Under the pieces are notes generated by a model, which made no database searches, was not told the DNA's origin, and saw only the letters and a list, made by a program, of their open reading frames with translations. Position numbers and translations under genes: made by a program. DNA of 64,000 nt, taken from Rubrivivax sp. Lineage in GTDB: Bacteria > Pseudomonadota > Gammaproteobacteria > Burkholderiales > Burkholderiaceae_C. Below are positions 40,835 through 49,169 of this stretch, piece after piece; position 1 is the first letter of the stretch, and each line of letters opens with the position of its first letter. The stretch lies in the NCBI GenBank assembly GCA_016719535.1, contig JADJYX010000001.1, positions 558,001 through 622,000 on the forward strand, read 5' to 3'.

Positions 40835-41850
40835 GCGAACCCGTCTCCCGCGTCGCGCCGACCGTCGGCGCCACGGGCCCGGCACCCCGAGCGGCCAGCG
40901 GCCGCATGCTGGTCGCGGCCGTGCTGCTGCTTGCCGCGGGCGTGGCCGTGCCCTGGCTCGTCGGCTCGCAGCTGATGCTGACCCTGATGACGCAGGCGGT
41001 GATCTACGCCATCCTGGCCACTGCGATCGGCTTCCTGATCAGGCAGAACGGGCTCACCAGCTTCGGTCATGCCGCGTTCTTCGGCCTCGCCGTCTACCTG
41101 CTGGCCCTGAACGGGAAGTACGATCTGGTGCCGGCCGAGGTGGCGGTGCTCGCGGCCATCGCGCTGCCGGCCGCCCTGGCCTTCGCGGCCGGTCTGGTGA
41201 TCGTCCGGCTGCCCCCGCTGGCCTTCTCGATGATCACGCTCGCGGTGGCACAGTCCCTGCACGAATTGATGTTGCGCTGGCGCGAGCTCGCCAACGGCGA
41301 TGACGGCATGCCGGTGCGCCTGCCCTCGACCTTGTTCGGCTTCGGCGTCGAGCTGTTCCAGTCGCCTTCGACGATGTTCGTCGTCTGCTGGTGCGCGCTG
41401 GTGCTCGTGGTGCTTGCGCTCGCGGCGCTGTCGCGCAGCCACTTCGGCGTACTGACTGTCGCCATCCGGGAGAACGAGGAGCGCGCCCGCTATATCGGCT
41501 ATCAGACGCTGGTGCCGCGGGCGGTCGTATTTGCCATCTCGGGCGCGATCGGAGGACTCGCAGGCGTCCTCTTCGCCCTGTACAACGCCTTCGCGACACC
41601 GGGCGCGCTGCACTGGAGCCTCTCCGGAGAGGCGCTGATCATGGCGGTCATCGGCGGTGCAAAGGCGGTCTGGGGGCCGCCGCTCGGGGCGATGGTCTTC
41701 TTCGTCGTCAAGGACGCGGTGGGTGATCTCACCGAGCACTGGCCCGCGATCATCGGCGCGACCCTGATCGTGGTGACGGTCATGTTGCCGCACGGGCTCA
41801 GCGGGCTCGTCGAGCGGATCGTCCGCCGGCTGAAGGACAACAGGCCATGA
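40831..41850 (+). CDS. livM: Branched-chain-type ABC transporter permease, LivM-like
   Basis: The 339-residue protein has a short cytoplasmic N-terminus and about ten helices. QNGLTSFGHAAFFGLAVY is the LivM hallmark, and the coupling loop is AIRENEERARYIGYQ. It overlaps livH upstream and livG downstream by ATGA at both ends, so subunits are made stoichiometrically. Confidence 0.92.
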   Translation: MSEPVSRVAPTVGATGPAPRAASGRMLVAAVLLLAAGVAVPWLVGSQLMLTLMTQAVIYAILATAIGFLIRQNGLTSFGHAAFFGLAVYLLALNGKYDLVPAEVAVLAAIALPAALAFAAGLVIVRLPPLAFSMITLAVAQSLHELMLRWRELANGDDGMPVRLPSTLFGFGVELFQSPSTMFVVCWCALVLVVLALAALSRSHFGVLTVAIRENEERARYIGYQTLVPRAVVFAISGAIGGLAGVLFALYNAFATPGALHWSLSGEALIMAVIGGAKAVWGPPLGAMVFFVVKDAVGDLTEHWPAIIGATLIVVTVMLPHGLSGLVERIVRRLKDNRP

Positions 41851-42557
41851 CGGGTCTCGCGCTCGAAGGGGTGGGCCTGACCCGCCGCTACGGCGGCTTC
41901 GCCGCGCTGGACAACGTGGCCCTGCAACTCGCACCCGGCGAGATCCGCGGCCTGATCGGGCCGAATGGCGCCGGCAAGTCGACGCTCATGGACGTTCTGT
42001 GCGGTCGTGGCGGTCCCACCGCGGGTCGGGTCGTCTTCAACGGCAACGACATCACCGGGCTGTCGGCGCAGGCCCGTCGGCGTGCCGGCCTCGCGCGCTC
42101 TTTCCAGAAGACGAACATCTTTCCGGACCTCGAGGTCCGCAAGCAGGTCGAGCTGGCCGCACGGATGGCCGAGATCGACAACACCGACGAAGTGCTCGAC
42201 GTTCTCGGCCTGTCGGAGCTGGGCGGGCGTCGGGCGGCGGACATCGCCTACGGGGATCAGCGTCGACTCGATCTCGCGCTGGCGCTGGTGGGCCGGCCCT
42301 CGGTGCTGCTGCTCGACGAGCCAGCCGCCGGCCTGTCCATCAAGGAATCCCTCGTCCTCGCGCGCCTGCTCAAGGACCTGGCGACCAGCTGGAAGGTCAC
42401 GGTCCTGCTGGTCGAGCACGACATGGAGGTGATCTTCACCGTGTCGGACCGCATCACCGTACTCAATCTCGGCAAGGTGCTCGCCGAAGGCTCGTGCGAG
42501 GAGATCCGCGCGAATACAGAGGTCGTCCGCGCCTATCTTGGATCGAGTTTCGAATGA
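41847..42557 (+). CDS. livG: ABC transporter ATP-binding protein, LivG-like
   Basis: The 236-residue ATPase has Walker A GPNGAGKST, the LivG-style signature AYGDQRRLDLA in place of LSGGQ, Walker B VLLLDEPAAGL and the switch His in VEHDM. It energises the LivHM channel with the LivF-like partner. It is coupled on both sides by 4-bp overlaps. Confidence 0.93.
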   Translation: MTGLALEGVGLTRRYGGFAALDNVALQLAPGEIRGLIGPNGAGKSTLMDVLCGRGGPTAGRVVFNGNDITGLSAQARRRAGLARSFQKTNIFPDLEVRKQVELAARMAEIDNTDEVLDVLGLSELGGRRAADIAYGDQRRLDLALALVGRPSVLLLDEPAAGLSIKESLVLARLLKDLATSWKVTVLLVEHDMEVIFTVSDRITVLNLGKVLAEGSCEEIRANTEVVRAYLGSSFE

Positions 42558-43249
42558 CGCTTCTGAGCCTGCACGAGGTCGACGCCTATTACGGCGAAGC
42601 CAAGATCCTGAACGCGGTCTCGCTCGAGATCGGCGCGGGAGAGCGGGTCGCCATTCTCGGCCGCAACGGCGTCGGAAAGACGACCGTCGTCAATGCCTGC
42701 CTGGGCATTGCCCGCGTCCGCAGCGGCGCGATCGCCTTTCACGGCGTGCCTCAGTCGGCGATCAAGCATTTCACCGCGGCGCGCTGTGGCATTGCCGTCG
42801 TTCCGCAGGGCCGCCGCATCGTCCCGGGGCTCACGGTCCGCGAGAACCTTGCCCTGGGCGCGGCGGTGAACCGCCCCGGCAAGTGGAACTTCGACACCGT
42901 CTGCGAATTGTTCCCGATCCTGCTCGAACGCGCGGACACGCCTGGCACGGCCATGAGCGGCGGGCAGCAGCAGATGCTCGCGATCGGCCGCGCGTTGATG
43001 GCCAACCCGGACCTGCTGATGCTGGACGAGCCGAGCGAGGGCCTGGCCCCCGTCATCGTCGACGAACTCGCCGCCACGCTGGTGCGCCTGGCCGCCGAGA
43101 AGACCAGCATCCTGCTGATCGAACAGAACTTCAGCCTGGTGCACCGGGTCGCCCAGCGCTATTACGTGCTGTCCAAGGGAACCGTCGTCGAGAAGGGCAG
43201 TGCGCAGGGGATGTCGATCGAGAACCTCAAGAAGCATGTGGCCGTATGA
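42554..43249 (+). CDS. livF: ABC transporter ATP-binding protein, LivF-like
   Basis: The 231-residue ATPase has Walker A GRNGVGKTT, signature SGGQQQMLAIGRAL and Walker B LLMLDEPSEGLAP; the switch position reads EQNF, as is normal in LivF. It completes the transporter. Its stop overlaps the oxidoreductase ATG (ATGA), so uptake and the first enzymes are in one operon. Confidence 0.93.
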   Translation: MTLLSLHEVDAYYGEAKILNAVSLEIGAGERVAILGRNGVGKTTVVNACLGIARVRSGAIAFHGVPQSAIKHFTAARCGIAVVPQGRRIVPGLTVRENLALGAAVNRPGKWNFDTVCELFPILLERADTPGTAMSGGQQQMLAIGRALMANPDLLMLDEPSEGLAPVIVDELAATLVRLAAEKTSILLIEQNFSLVHRVAQRYYVLSKGTVVEKGSAQGMSIENLKKHVAV

Positions 43250-44277
43250 AGGCGGTCGTCGTCGAGCGCTTCGGTCAACCGGACGCGGCAGGCCTGCGCG
43301 ATTGGCCGCTGCCCGTGCCGGGAGCCGGCGAGGTGCGCATCGAAGTCCACGCGATGGGCGTGAACTTTCCCGACCTGCTGACCGTCGCCGGCAAGTATCA
43401 GAACCTGCCGGCCCTGCCGTTCGTGCCGGGCAAGGAGCTTGCCGGCATCGTTGCGGAAGTCGGCGCCGGTGTGCGTCGCCTGCGGGTGGGTGATCGGGTG
43501 ATGGCGCAGCGCGAGAACGGTGCCTTCGCCGAGCAGGTCGCGGTCAGGGAGGACCATTGCTTCCCGATGCCCGAATCGCTGCCCATGGTGCAGGCCGCCG
43601 CGCTGGGCCTGACCTACCAGACCGCATGGTTCGGGCTCCACGATCGCGGCGCCCTGCAGTGCGGCGAGACGGTGCTGGTCACGGGTGCGTCCGGTGGCGT
43701 CGGGACGGCGGCCGTGCAACTGGCCAAGGCGGCGGGTTGCCGAGTCCTCGCGGCCGTGTCGACGCCGGAAAAGGCCGAATTCGCCCGCGGCCTGGGCGCG
43801 GACGGCGTGGTGCTGACCGGCGATGCCGACCTGCGCGAATCGGTGAGGCGCCAGGTCTACGACCAGAACCACGGCCGTGGCGTCGACCTCGTCATCGAGT
43901 CGGTGGGCGGGCCCCTGTTCGATGCCTGCCTGCGCTCGCTCGCGTGGTCTGGACGACTGGTGGTCGCCGGCTTCGCCGGCGGCGAGATTCCGTCGGTGAA
44001 GGCGAACTACCTGCTGATCAAGCACATATCCGTCTGCGGCCTGCACTGGAGCGACTATCGCGAAGCCTTCCCGGAGAAGATGCGCGACGCCCAGGCACGC
44101 ATCTTCGGGTTCTGGCGCGAGGGACGGCTCGATCCGCCTGTCACGGCCGTCTTGCCGCTCGAGCAGGCCTCGACGGCACTGCAGGCCATCGCGGCGCGCC
44201 GGGTGCTCGGCAAGCTCGTCCTCGAAACCGCCCGTGGCCGCGCCGCCCGCGACGGCGCGACAGGCCCTGCGGGCTGA
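43246..44277 (+). CDS. NADPH:quinone oxidoreductase-family (zinc-free MDR) enzyme
   Basis: The 343-residue medium-chain reductase has a GroES-like N-domain with VPGKELAGIVAEVG and a Rossmann domain with TGASGGVGTAAVQLAK. There are no zinc-site Cys clusters. Family members reduce quinones, enoyl-CoA or acrylyl-CoA. In this operon an enoyl-CoA/acryloyl-CoA-type reduction of the imported acid is plausible but not shown. Confidence 0.88.
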   Translation: MKAVVVERFGQPDAAGLRDWPLPVPGAGEVRIEVHAMGVNFPDLLTVAGKYQNLPALPFVPGKELAGIVAEVGAGVRRLRVGDRVMAQRENGAFAEQVAVREDHCFPMPESLPMVQAAALGLTYQTAWFGLHDRGALQCGETVLVTGASGGVGTAAVQLAKAAGCRVLAAVSTPEKAEFARGLGADGVVLTGDADLRESVRRQVYDQNHGRGVDLVIESVGGPLFDACLRSLAWSGRLVVAGFAGGEIPSVKANYLLIKHISVCGLHWSDYREAFPEKMRDAQARIFGFWREGRLDPPVTAVLPLEQASTALQAIAARRVLGKLVLETARGRAARDGATGPAG

Positions 44278-44292
44278 ACAAGCCAGCCAGCG

Positions 44293-44772
44293 ATGCGCGC
44301 AGAACCGCCAGACGATCCGCCGCCGGGTTATCGCATGTGCGACATGCCGGACGGCCCGTTCACGCAGCCACTGGGCCCGCTCTTCATCCGGCTGGACGGC
44401 GCGGGTTTTGCGTTTCGCGCCGGTGAACGCCATTGCAACGCGCGTGGCGTGATGCACGGCGGGATGCTGATGACGTTTGCCGACCAGACGCTGGGCCTGA
44501 CGGTGCAGCGCGCGGTCGGCTCGATCGAGGTGGCGACCGTCAGCCTGAACTGCGACCTGATCGACGGTGCCCGCCCGGGCGACTTCGTCGAGGGTGAGGC
44601 CATGGTGACGCGGATCACCCGCTCGATCGTGTTCGTGCAAGGCTCGGTGCGCTGCGGCGACCGCGTCCTGCTGACCGCGAGCGGTCTCTGGAAGCGCCTG
44701 CAAGGCAGCCCGGACAGCGCCGTTCCGGTTCGGCAACATCGAACGACCACCCACGCGAAGCCGCGCCCATGA
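44293..44772 (+). CDS. PaaI-type acyl-CoA thioesterase (hot-dog fold)
   Basis: The 159-residue hot-dog protein has the characteristic ARGVMHGGMLMTFADQT segment, in which HGG and Asp form the thioesterase site. It would release CoA from dead-end acyl-CoA intermediates. It overlaps the TetR gene start (ATGA), tying the thioesterase to the regulator. Confidence 0.88.
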   Translation: MRAEPPDDPPPGYRMCDMPDGPFTQPLGPLFIRLDGAGFAFRAGERHCNARGVMHGGMLMTFADQTLGLTVQRAVGSIEVATVSLNCDLIDGARPGDFVEGEAMVTRITRSIVFVQGSVRCGDRVLLTASGLWKRLQGSPDSAVPVRQHRTTTHAKPRP

Positions 44773-45500
44773 AGAAGAAGCCCGTGTCTGCCGCCCCCAG
44801 GTCGTTCGACGCGACGGTCGTCAAGAGCCAGGTCACCGACGTCGCCCTGGTCCAGCGGCGGCGCGAGCAGATCGTGGCTGCAGCGGTCGAGCTGTTCTCG
44901 GTCCAGGGCTTCTACCGCACGACCATGCAGGAGATCGCGCGCAAGGCCGGCGTCAGCACCGGTCTCATCTATCAATATGCCGAGACGAAGGAAGACGTGC
45001 TGTTGCTCGGCCTGATGTTCGTGATGGAGCGTTTCCGCCGCGAGCTCGAGTCCAGCCGAGGCGAAGGCACGGAACCCCTCAGCCGGCTGTACGCCGCGCT
45101 CGACACCTACTGTCGCGTGGTCGATCGCCATCCCGAGGCGACCGTCCTGGCCTACCGGTCGACGATGTCGCTGCCGCGCGAGTACCGCGAGTACATCAAG
45201 CAGGCCGAACTCGCGACCAACGAGCTGATCGCAGAGCGCATCCGTGCCTGCATCGAAGCCGGCCTGTTCCGGGATGCCAAGGTCGAACTGCTGACCTACC
45301 GGCTCGTGCTGCATGCGCACGGCTGGTCCCTGAAGCACTGGCGTCTGAGCGAGTTCGCCACCATCGACGAGTATGTCGACGAGGGGTTCGATTTCTTCGT
45401 CCACGCCCTCGCCACGCGCAAGGGAAAGAGCCAGTACGCCCGGTTCCGGGCCTCGCGCGCGAAGCAGCTGTCCAAGCCCGTGCGCAAGGCGGCGGGCTGA
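44769..45500 (+). CDS. TetR/AcrR-family regulator of the catabolic island
   Basis: The 243-residue regulator has an N-terminal helix-turn-helix at about residues 33-80 (IVAAAVELFSVQGFYRTTMQEIA, then KAGVSTGLIYQYAETKEDVLL). An all-helical ligand domain follows. A basic N-terminal tail (MKKKPVSAAPRSF) and C-terminal tail (RASRAKQLSKPVRKAAG) are unusual extras. It is the only TetR near three identical-style operators (38391, 38657, 45568), so it most likely represses the island and is released by an acyl-CoA. Confidence 0.92.
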   Translation: MKKKPVSAAPRSFDATVVKSQVTDVALVQRRREQIVAAAVELFSVQGFYRTTMQEIARKAGVSTGLIYQYAETKEDVLLLGLMFVMERFRRELESSRGEGTEPLSRLYAALDTYCRVVDRHPEATVLAYRSTMSLPREYREYIKQAELATNELIAERIRACIEAGLFRDAKVELLTYRLVLHAHGWSLKHWRLSEFATIDEYVDEGFDFFVHALATRKGKSQYARFRASRAKQLSKPVRKAAG

Positions 45501-45528
45501 CGGCGTTTGCCGGCGGTCTGCCCCGCGC

Positions 45529-45583
45529 TTGACGCGGTGCTCGCCGTCCGATAATCTCGACCGTATTGAATGATCATTCATTC
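45529..45583 (+). promoter_or_regulatory. Promoter with TetR operator (site 3) for the second half of the island
   Basis: There is a -35 TTGACG at 45529-45534 and a -10 GATAAT at 45550-45555 (15-bp spacer). The operator GAATGA-TCAT-TCATTC (45568-45583) has perfectly symmetric arms and covers the start region. The ATG of the enoyl-CoA hydratase follows 6 bp after the operator, leaving almost no room for a ribosome binding site. Confidence 0.68.
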
Positions 45584-45589
45584 ACACAC

Positions 45590-46345
45590 ATGATCAGACA
45601 CGAATTCCAGCAGTCGACCCTCGTGGTCACCCTCGATCGTCATCCCGTCAACGCGATCAACCGCGAATGGATCGAGCGGTTCGACGGCATCCTCGACGAA
45701 CTCGCCGCACGTCCCGGGATCGCGGTGATGCTCGTGCGCTCGGCGCAGCGCCTGTTCTCCGCCGGGGCCGACCTGAAGCTCATGCGGGACTGCTTCGACA
45801 GCGAGGCCGGCCCCGCGGAAATGATCGAGACCATTCGCCGGATGCAGCGGCTCTACGACCGGATCGAAGGCCTGGGCCAGGTCACCATCGCCGCGGTCGG
45901 CGGCGCGGCCTTCGGTGGCGGGCTCGAGCTGGCCCTGGCGTGCGACCTCAGGGTCGCGGCGGACGAGGCGCAGCTCGGGTTGCCCGAGGCCCGGCTGGGG
46001 CTGCTTCCAGGCGCAGGTGGCACGCAGCGTCTGTCGCGGCTGTGCGGCACGGGCGTCGCGCGCCGGCTGATCCTGGCCGCCGAGGCCGTGTCGGGCACCG
46101 AGGCGCGCTCGCTCGGGCTCGTGCAGTGGGCCGTGCCGGGTGCGGAGCTCGACGCGTTCGCCACGCGGCTTGCAGGGCAGGTCGCGGCGCTGGCGCCGGA
46201 TGCCCTTGCGGCCTGCAAGCAGTGCCTTGCGGTCGCCGCCGGCTCCATGCAGCACGGCATGGCGGTCGAGATCCACGAGACGATCGCGCTGCTGAACAAC
46301 CCGGTGACGCGGTCGCGCGTGGCCGACTTTCTGAAGAAACGGTGA
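45590..46345 (+). CDS. Enoyl-CoA hydratase/isomerase family protein
   Basis: The 251-residue crotonase-fold protein has oxyanion-hole segments SAGADLKLM and GGAAFGGGLELAL. The second catalytic Glu region is PEARLGLLPGAGGTQRL, while the first hydratase Glu is not at its usual place in the AFGGG segment. I use ATG 45590, since an upstream TTG start would lie inside the operator. It probably hydrates or isomerises an enoyl-CoA of the imported acid. Confidence 0.88.
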   Translation: MIRHEFQQSTLVVTLDRHPVNAINREWIERFDGILDELAARPGIAVMLVRSAQRLFSAGADLKLMRDCFDSEAGPAEMIETIRRMQRLYDRIEGLGQVTIAAVGGAAFGGGLELALACDLRVAADEAQLGLPEARLGLLPGAGGTQRLSRLCGTGVARRLILAAEAVSGTEARSLGLVQWAVPGAELDAFATRLAGQVAALAPDALAACKQCLAVAAGSMQHGMAVEIHETIALLNNPVTRSRVADFLKKR

Positions 46346-46352
46346 CGCCGGA

Positions 46353-46796
46353 ATGCGTCTCGATGGCAAGACGGTGGTGGTGACCGGTGCGGTTTCCGGC
46401 TTCGCCCGGCGGGTGCTGGGCGCAGGCGCGGTCGATGGGCTCGTCAACGGCGCCGGATGGGGCAAGGCCGAGTCCTTGATGGGCAACGAGCCCGAGTTCC
46501 GGCACCGGGTGGTCGACGTCAACCTGATGGGCCCGATGCGCCTGGTGCGGGCCGTCTTGCGACCGATGGCGCGCCACTCGATCCATCCGAACTGCGTGTG
46601 CCCCGGTCCGACCGAGACGCCGATGCCGATGGCGGGGCCCGAGCCTCACCAGGAGGCATTGCTGCGCGCGATCCCGCGGCGCCGCTTCGGCAAACCCGGC
46701 GATGTGGCCGATGCGGTCCTCTTCCTCGCGAGCGACCGCGCCGACTGCATCACCGGACAGGTGCTCAGCGTGTCCTGCGGCCCGACGATGGTCTGA
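46353..46796 (+). pseudogene. Short-chain dehydrogenase remnant with two internal deletions
   Basis: The frame encodes 147 residues instead of about 255. The start (MRLDGKTVVVTG) and end (GQVLSVSCGPTMV) are normal. However, the TGxxxGIG loop has become TGAVSGFA, about 45 residues before the VNGAG motif are missing, and the Ser-Tyr-x3-Lys catalytic stretch before NCVCPGPTETPM is deleted. The reading frame survived both deletions. The intact part resembles BadH-type 2-hydroxycyclohexanecarboxyl-CoA dehydrogenases. Catalysis is impossible without Tyr/Lys. Confidence 0.75.
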
Positions 46797-46856
46797 GAGC
46801 TGCACGAGCTCCGGGACCAGCCTTCCAACACGACATCAACAGCAGGAGAGAACACG

Positions 46857-47687
46857 ATGCAACGAACGAAGATGGCCGGCTACCAGGCCACCCATTTCAA
46901 ATGGGAATGCGACGGCAAGGTGGCGACGATCACCCTCAACCGTCCTGAGCGCAAGAACCCGCTGACCTTCGAGTCGTACGCGGAGTTGCGAGACCTGTTC
47001 GGCAAGCTGCGCCACGCCGCCGACATCAAGACGATCGTGATCACCGGGGCCGGCGGCAACTTCTGCTCGGGCGGCGACGTCCACGAAATCATCGGCCCGC
47101 TGGTGCGCATGCAGGAGGCCGACGACATGCCGGGCCTGCTTGACTTCACCCGCATGACCGGCGATCTCGTCAAGGCGATGCGCCATTGCCCGCAGCCGAT
47201 CGTCTGCGCGGTCGACGGCATCTGCGCCGGTGCCGGCGCGATCGTCGCGATGGCCTCCGACATACGGATCGGCACTCCGCGCGCCAAGACGGCATTCCTG
47301 TTCGTGCGCGTCGGTCTTGCCGGCGCCGACATGGGCGCCTGCGCGATCCTGCCTCGGATCATCGGCCAGGGCCGGGCGTCGGAACTGCTCTATACCGGAC
47401 GGGTGATGACGGCCGAAGAGGCCGATCGCTGGGGATTCTTCAACCGGGTGGTGGCGCCCGAGGCGGTGCTGTCCGAGGCCCAGGCGCTGGCCAGGGAACT
47501 CGCCGACGGCCCGACCTTCGCACACGGCATCACCAAGACCTGCCTGCACCAGGAATGGTCGATGGACATTGACTCGGCGATCGAGGCCGAGGCCCAGGCG
47601 CAGGCGGTCTGCATGCAGACGAAGGACTACGGACGCGCCTACCACGCATTCGTGGCCAAGCAGAAGCCCGTGTTCGAGGGCGATTGA
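46857..47687 (+). CDS. Enoyl-CoA hydratase family protein
   Basis: The 276-residue crotonase protein has NFCSGGDVHEII and VDGICAGAGAIVAMASDI for the oxyanion hole and RVGLAGADMGACAILPRIIG for the second catalytic region. AGGAG lies 9 nt before the ATG. Proteins of this subgroup sit in ring-acid degradation clusters; whether it acts as a hydratase, isomerase or hydrolase is unclear. Its TGA overlaps the next ATG (TGATG). Confidence 0.88.
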   Translation: MQRTKMAGYQATHFKWECDGKVATITLNRPERKNPLTFESYAELRDLFGKLRHAADIKTIVITGAGGNFCSGGDVHEIIGPLVRMQEADDMPGLLDFTRMTGDLVKAMRHCPQPIVCAVDGICAGAGAIVAMASDIRIGTPRAKTAFLFVRVGLAGADMGACAILPRIIGQGRASELLYTGRVMTAEEADRWGFFNRVVAPEAVLSEAQALARELADGPTFAHGITKTCLHQEWSMDIDSAIEAEAQAQAVCMQTKDYGRAYHAFVAKQKPVFEGD

Positions 47688-47982
47688 TGGTCGACTGCAG
47701 CTTCCTGTCCCGGCCCGTTCTCGGTGCTGCCGACCGGATGCTGCACGATCGCGTCGACGGATGGGCTGCCGGCCCCATGACCGCGGCCGCGCTGCAGGAT
47801 GAAACCAGCGCTGCAGCGGCGCCGTGCAGCCGTTCGGTGGCCCGGGGGTCACGCAGGGGCACATCGCCGAGTCGCTCTGCCGCGAGATCCGCGCATGGCG
47901 GATCCGCGCGGGTGCCCGTGACCTGCAGCAGGCGATCATCGCCGGCCGGCTCCTGCACGAGCCCGGCACGACGGATCCATAG
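47687..47982 (+). pseudogene. Acyl-CoA dehydrogenase remnant (both ends kept, centre lost, frameshifted)
   Basis: The 310-bp stretch begins with an ATG coupled to the hydratase stop, encoding MVDCSFLSRPVLGAADRMLH, then DRVDGWAAG, like the N-terminus of an acyl-CoA dehydrogenase. From 47824, in another frame, it encodes VQPFGGPGVTQGHIAESL, then REIRAWRIRAGARDLQQAII, ending in TAG at 47980-47982. This matches the usual FGGAGV(S/T)Q to RxADGPDEVH-type C-terminus. About 300 residues are missing. Confidence 0.6.
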
Positions 47983-47997
47983 AGCGGGAGGTTTTCG

Positions 47998-49143
47998 ATG
48001 ATTCTGAACGAGCAGCAGACGATGATCCGCGACATGGCGCGCAAGTTCGCGCGTGAGCGGCTCGCACCGAACTCGGCGCGCTGGGACCGTGATGCGCATT
48101 TCCCGCGCGAGGCGCTCGAAGAGATGGGCCGCCTCGGCCTGATGGGCATGAACGTGCCGACCGAATGGGGTGGGGCGGGGGTCGACAGCGTGTCGACAGC
48201 GCTCGCGCTCGAGGAGATTGCCGCTGGCGACGCGGCGACCTCGACGGTGATGAGCGGCCACAACTCGGTCGGCTGCATGCCGATCGCCCGCTTCGGCACC
48301 GACGACCAGAAGGAGCGCTACCTGCGACCGATGGCCGAAGGCCGCATGCTGTGCGCCTTCGCGCTCACCGAGGCCCACGGCGGATCCGATGCCGGGGCCC
48401 TGGCAACCCGCGCGCAGCGCGACGGCGACGCCTATGTCCTCAACGGTGCCAAGCAGTTCATCACCACGGGCAAGAACGCCGACGTGGCGCTGGTCTTCGC
48501 GCGCACCGGCCCCGGCGACGGGCCGCGCGGGATCACCGCGTTCATCGTGCCGACCCGCGCGCCCGGGTACGTGGTCGCGCGCGTGGAGTCCAAGCTCGGC
48601 CAGCGCGCCTCCGACACCTGTCAGATCGCCCTCGAGAACGTCCGCGTGCCGGCTGCCGACCGGCTCGGCAGCGAGGGTGAGGGCTACCGGATCGCCCTGT
48701 CCAACCTTCAGGGCGGCCGCATCGGCATCGCGGCCCAGGCGGTCGGCATCGCGCGCGCGGCCTTCGAGGTGGCCCTGGCCTACGCACGAGAAAGGTCCGT
48801 CTTCGGCAAGCCGATCATCGAGCACCAGGCGGTCGGCTTCCGGCTGGCCGCGATGCTGACCCGCGTGGAGACTGCGCGCCAGATGGTCCTGCATACCGCC
48901 GCCCTCTCGGATGCGGGGCAGAACTGCCTGATGGAGGCCTGCATGGCCAAGCTGGTTGCCTCGGAGGCGGCCGAGTGGGTGTGCTCGGAGGCGATCCAGA
49001 CCCTGGGCGGCTACGGGTACCTGACCGACTTCCCGGTCGAGCGGCTCTATCGCGATGCGCGCGTCTGCCGCATCTACGAAGGCACCAACGACATCCAGCA
49101 TCTGGTGATCCTTCGCGAGATGCAGCTGCGCGAAAGCTTCTGA
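47998..49143 (+). CDS. Acyl-CoA dehydrogenase
   Basis: The 381-residue flavoprotein has FALTEAHGGSDA (FAD loop), KQFITTG, the RxxFGKPIIEHQAVGF helix and the catalytic Glu in CRIYEGTND. It oxidises an acyl-CoA to 2-enoyl-CoA and passes electrons to ETF (etfBA lie about 6 kb away). GGGAGG 9 nt before the ATG supports the start. It directly follows the remnant of another dehydrogenase. Confidence 0.93.
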   Translation: MILNEQQTMIRDMARKFARERLAPNSARWDRDAHFPREALEEMGRLGLMGMNVPTEWGGAGVDSVSTALALEEIAAGDAATSTVMSGHNSVGCMPIARFGTDDQKERYLRPMAEGRMLCAFALTEAHGGSDAGALATRAQRDGDAYVLNGAKQFITTGKNADVALVFARTGPGDGPRGITAFIVPTRAPGYVVARVESKLGQRASDTCQIALENVRVPAADRLGSEGEGYRIALSNLQGGRIGIAAQAVGIARAAFEVALAYARERSVFGKPIIEHQAVGFRLAAMLTRVETARQMVLHTAALSDAGQNCLMEACMAKLVASEAAEWVCSEAIQTLGGYGYLTDFPVERLYRDARVCRIYEGTNDIQHLVILREMQLRESF

Positions 49144-49169
49144 ACATGGGGCATGGAGAGCGCAACGCC

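Noticed and set aside
45566..45589. TTG start for the enoyl-CoA hydratase at 45566
   Set aside because: It lies in the operator and predicted transcript start; the crotonase fold begins at the ATG at 45590.
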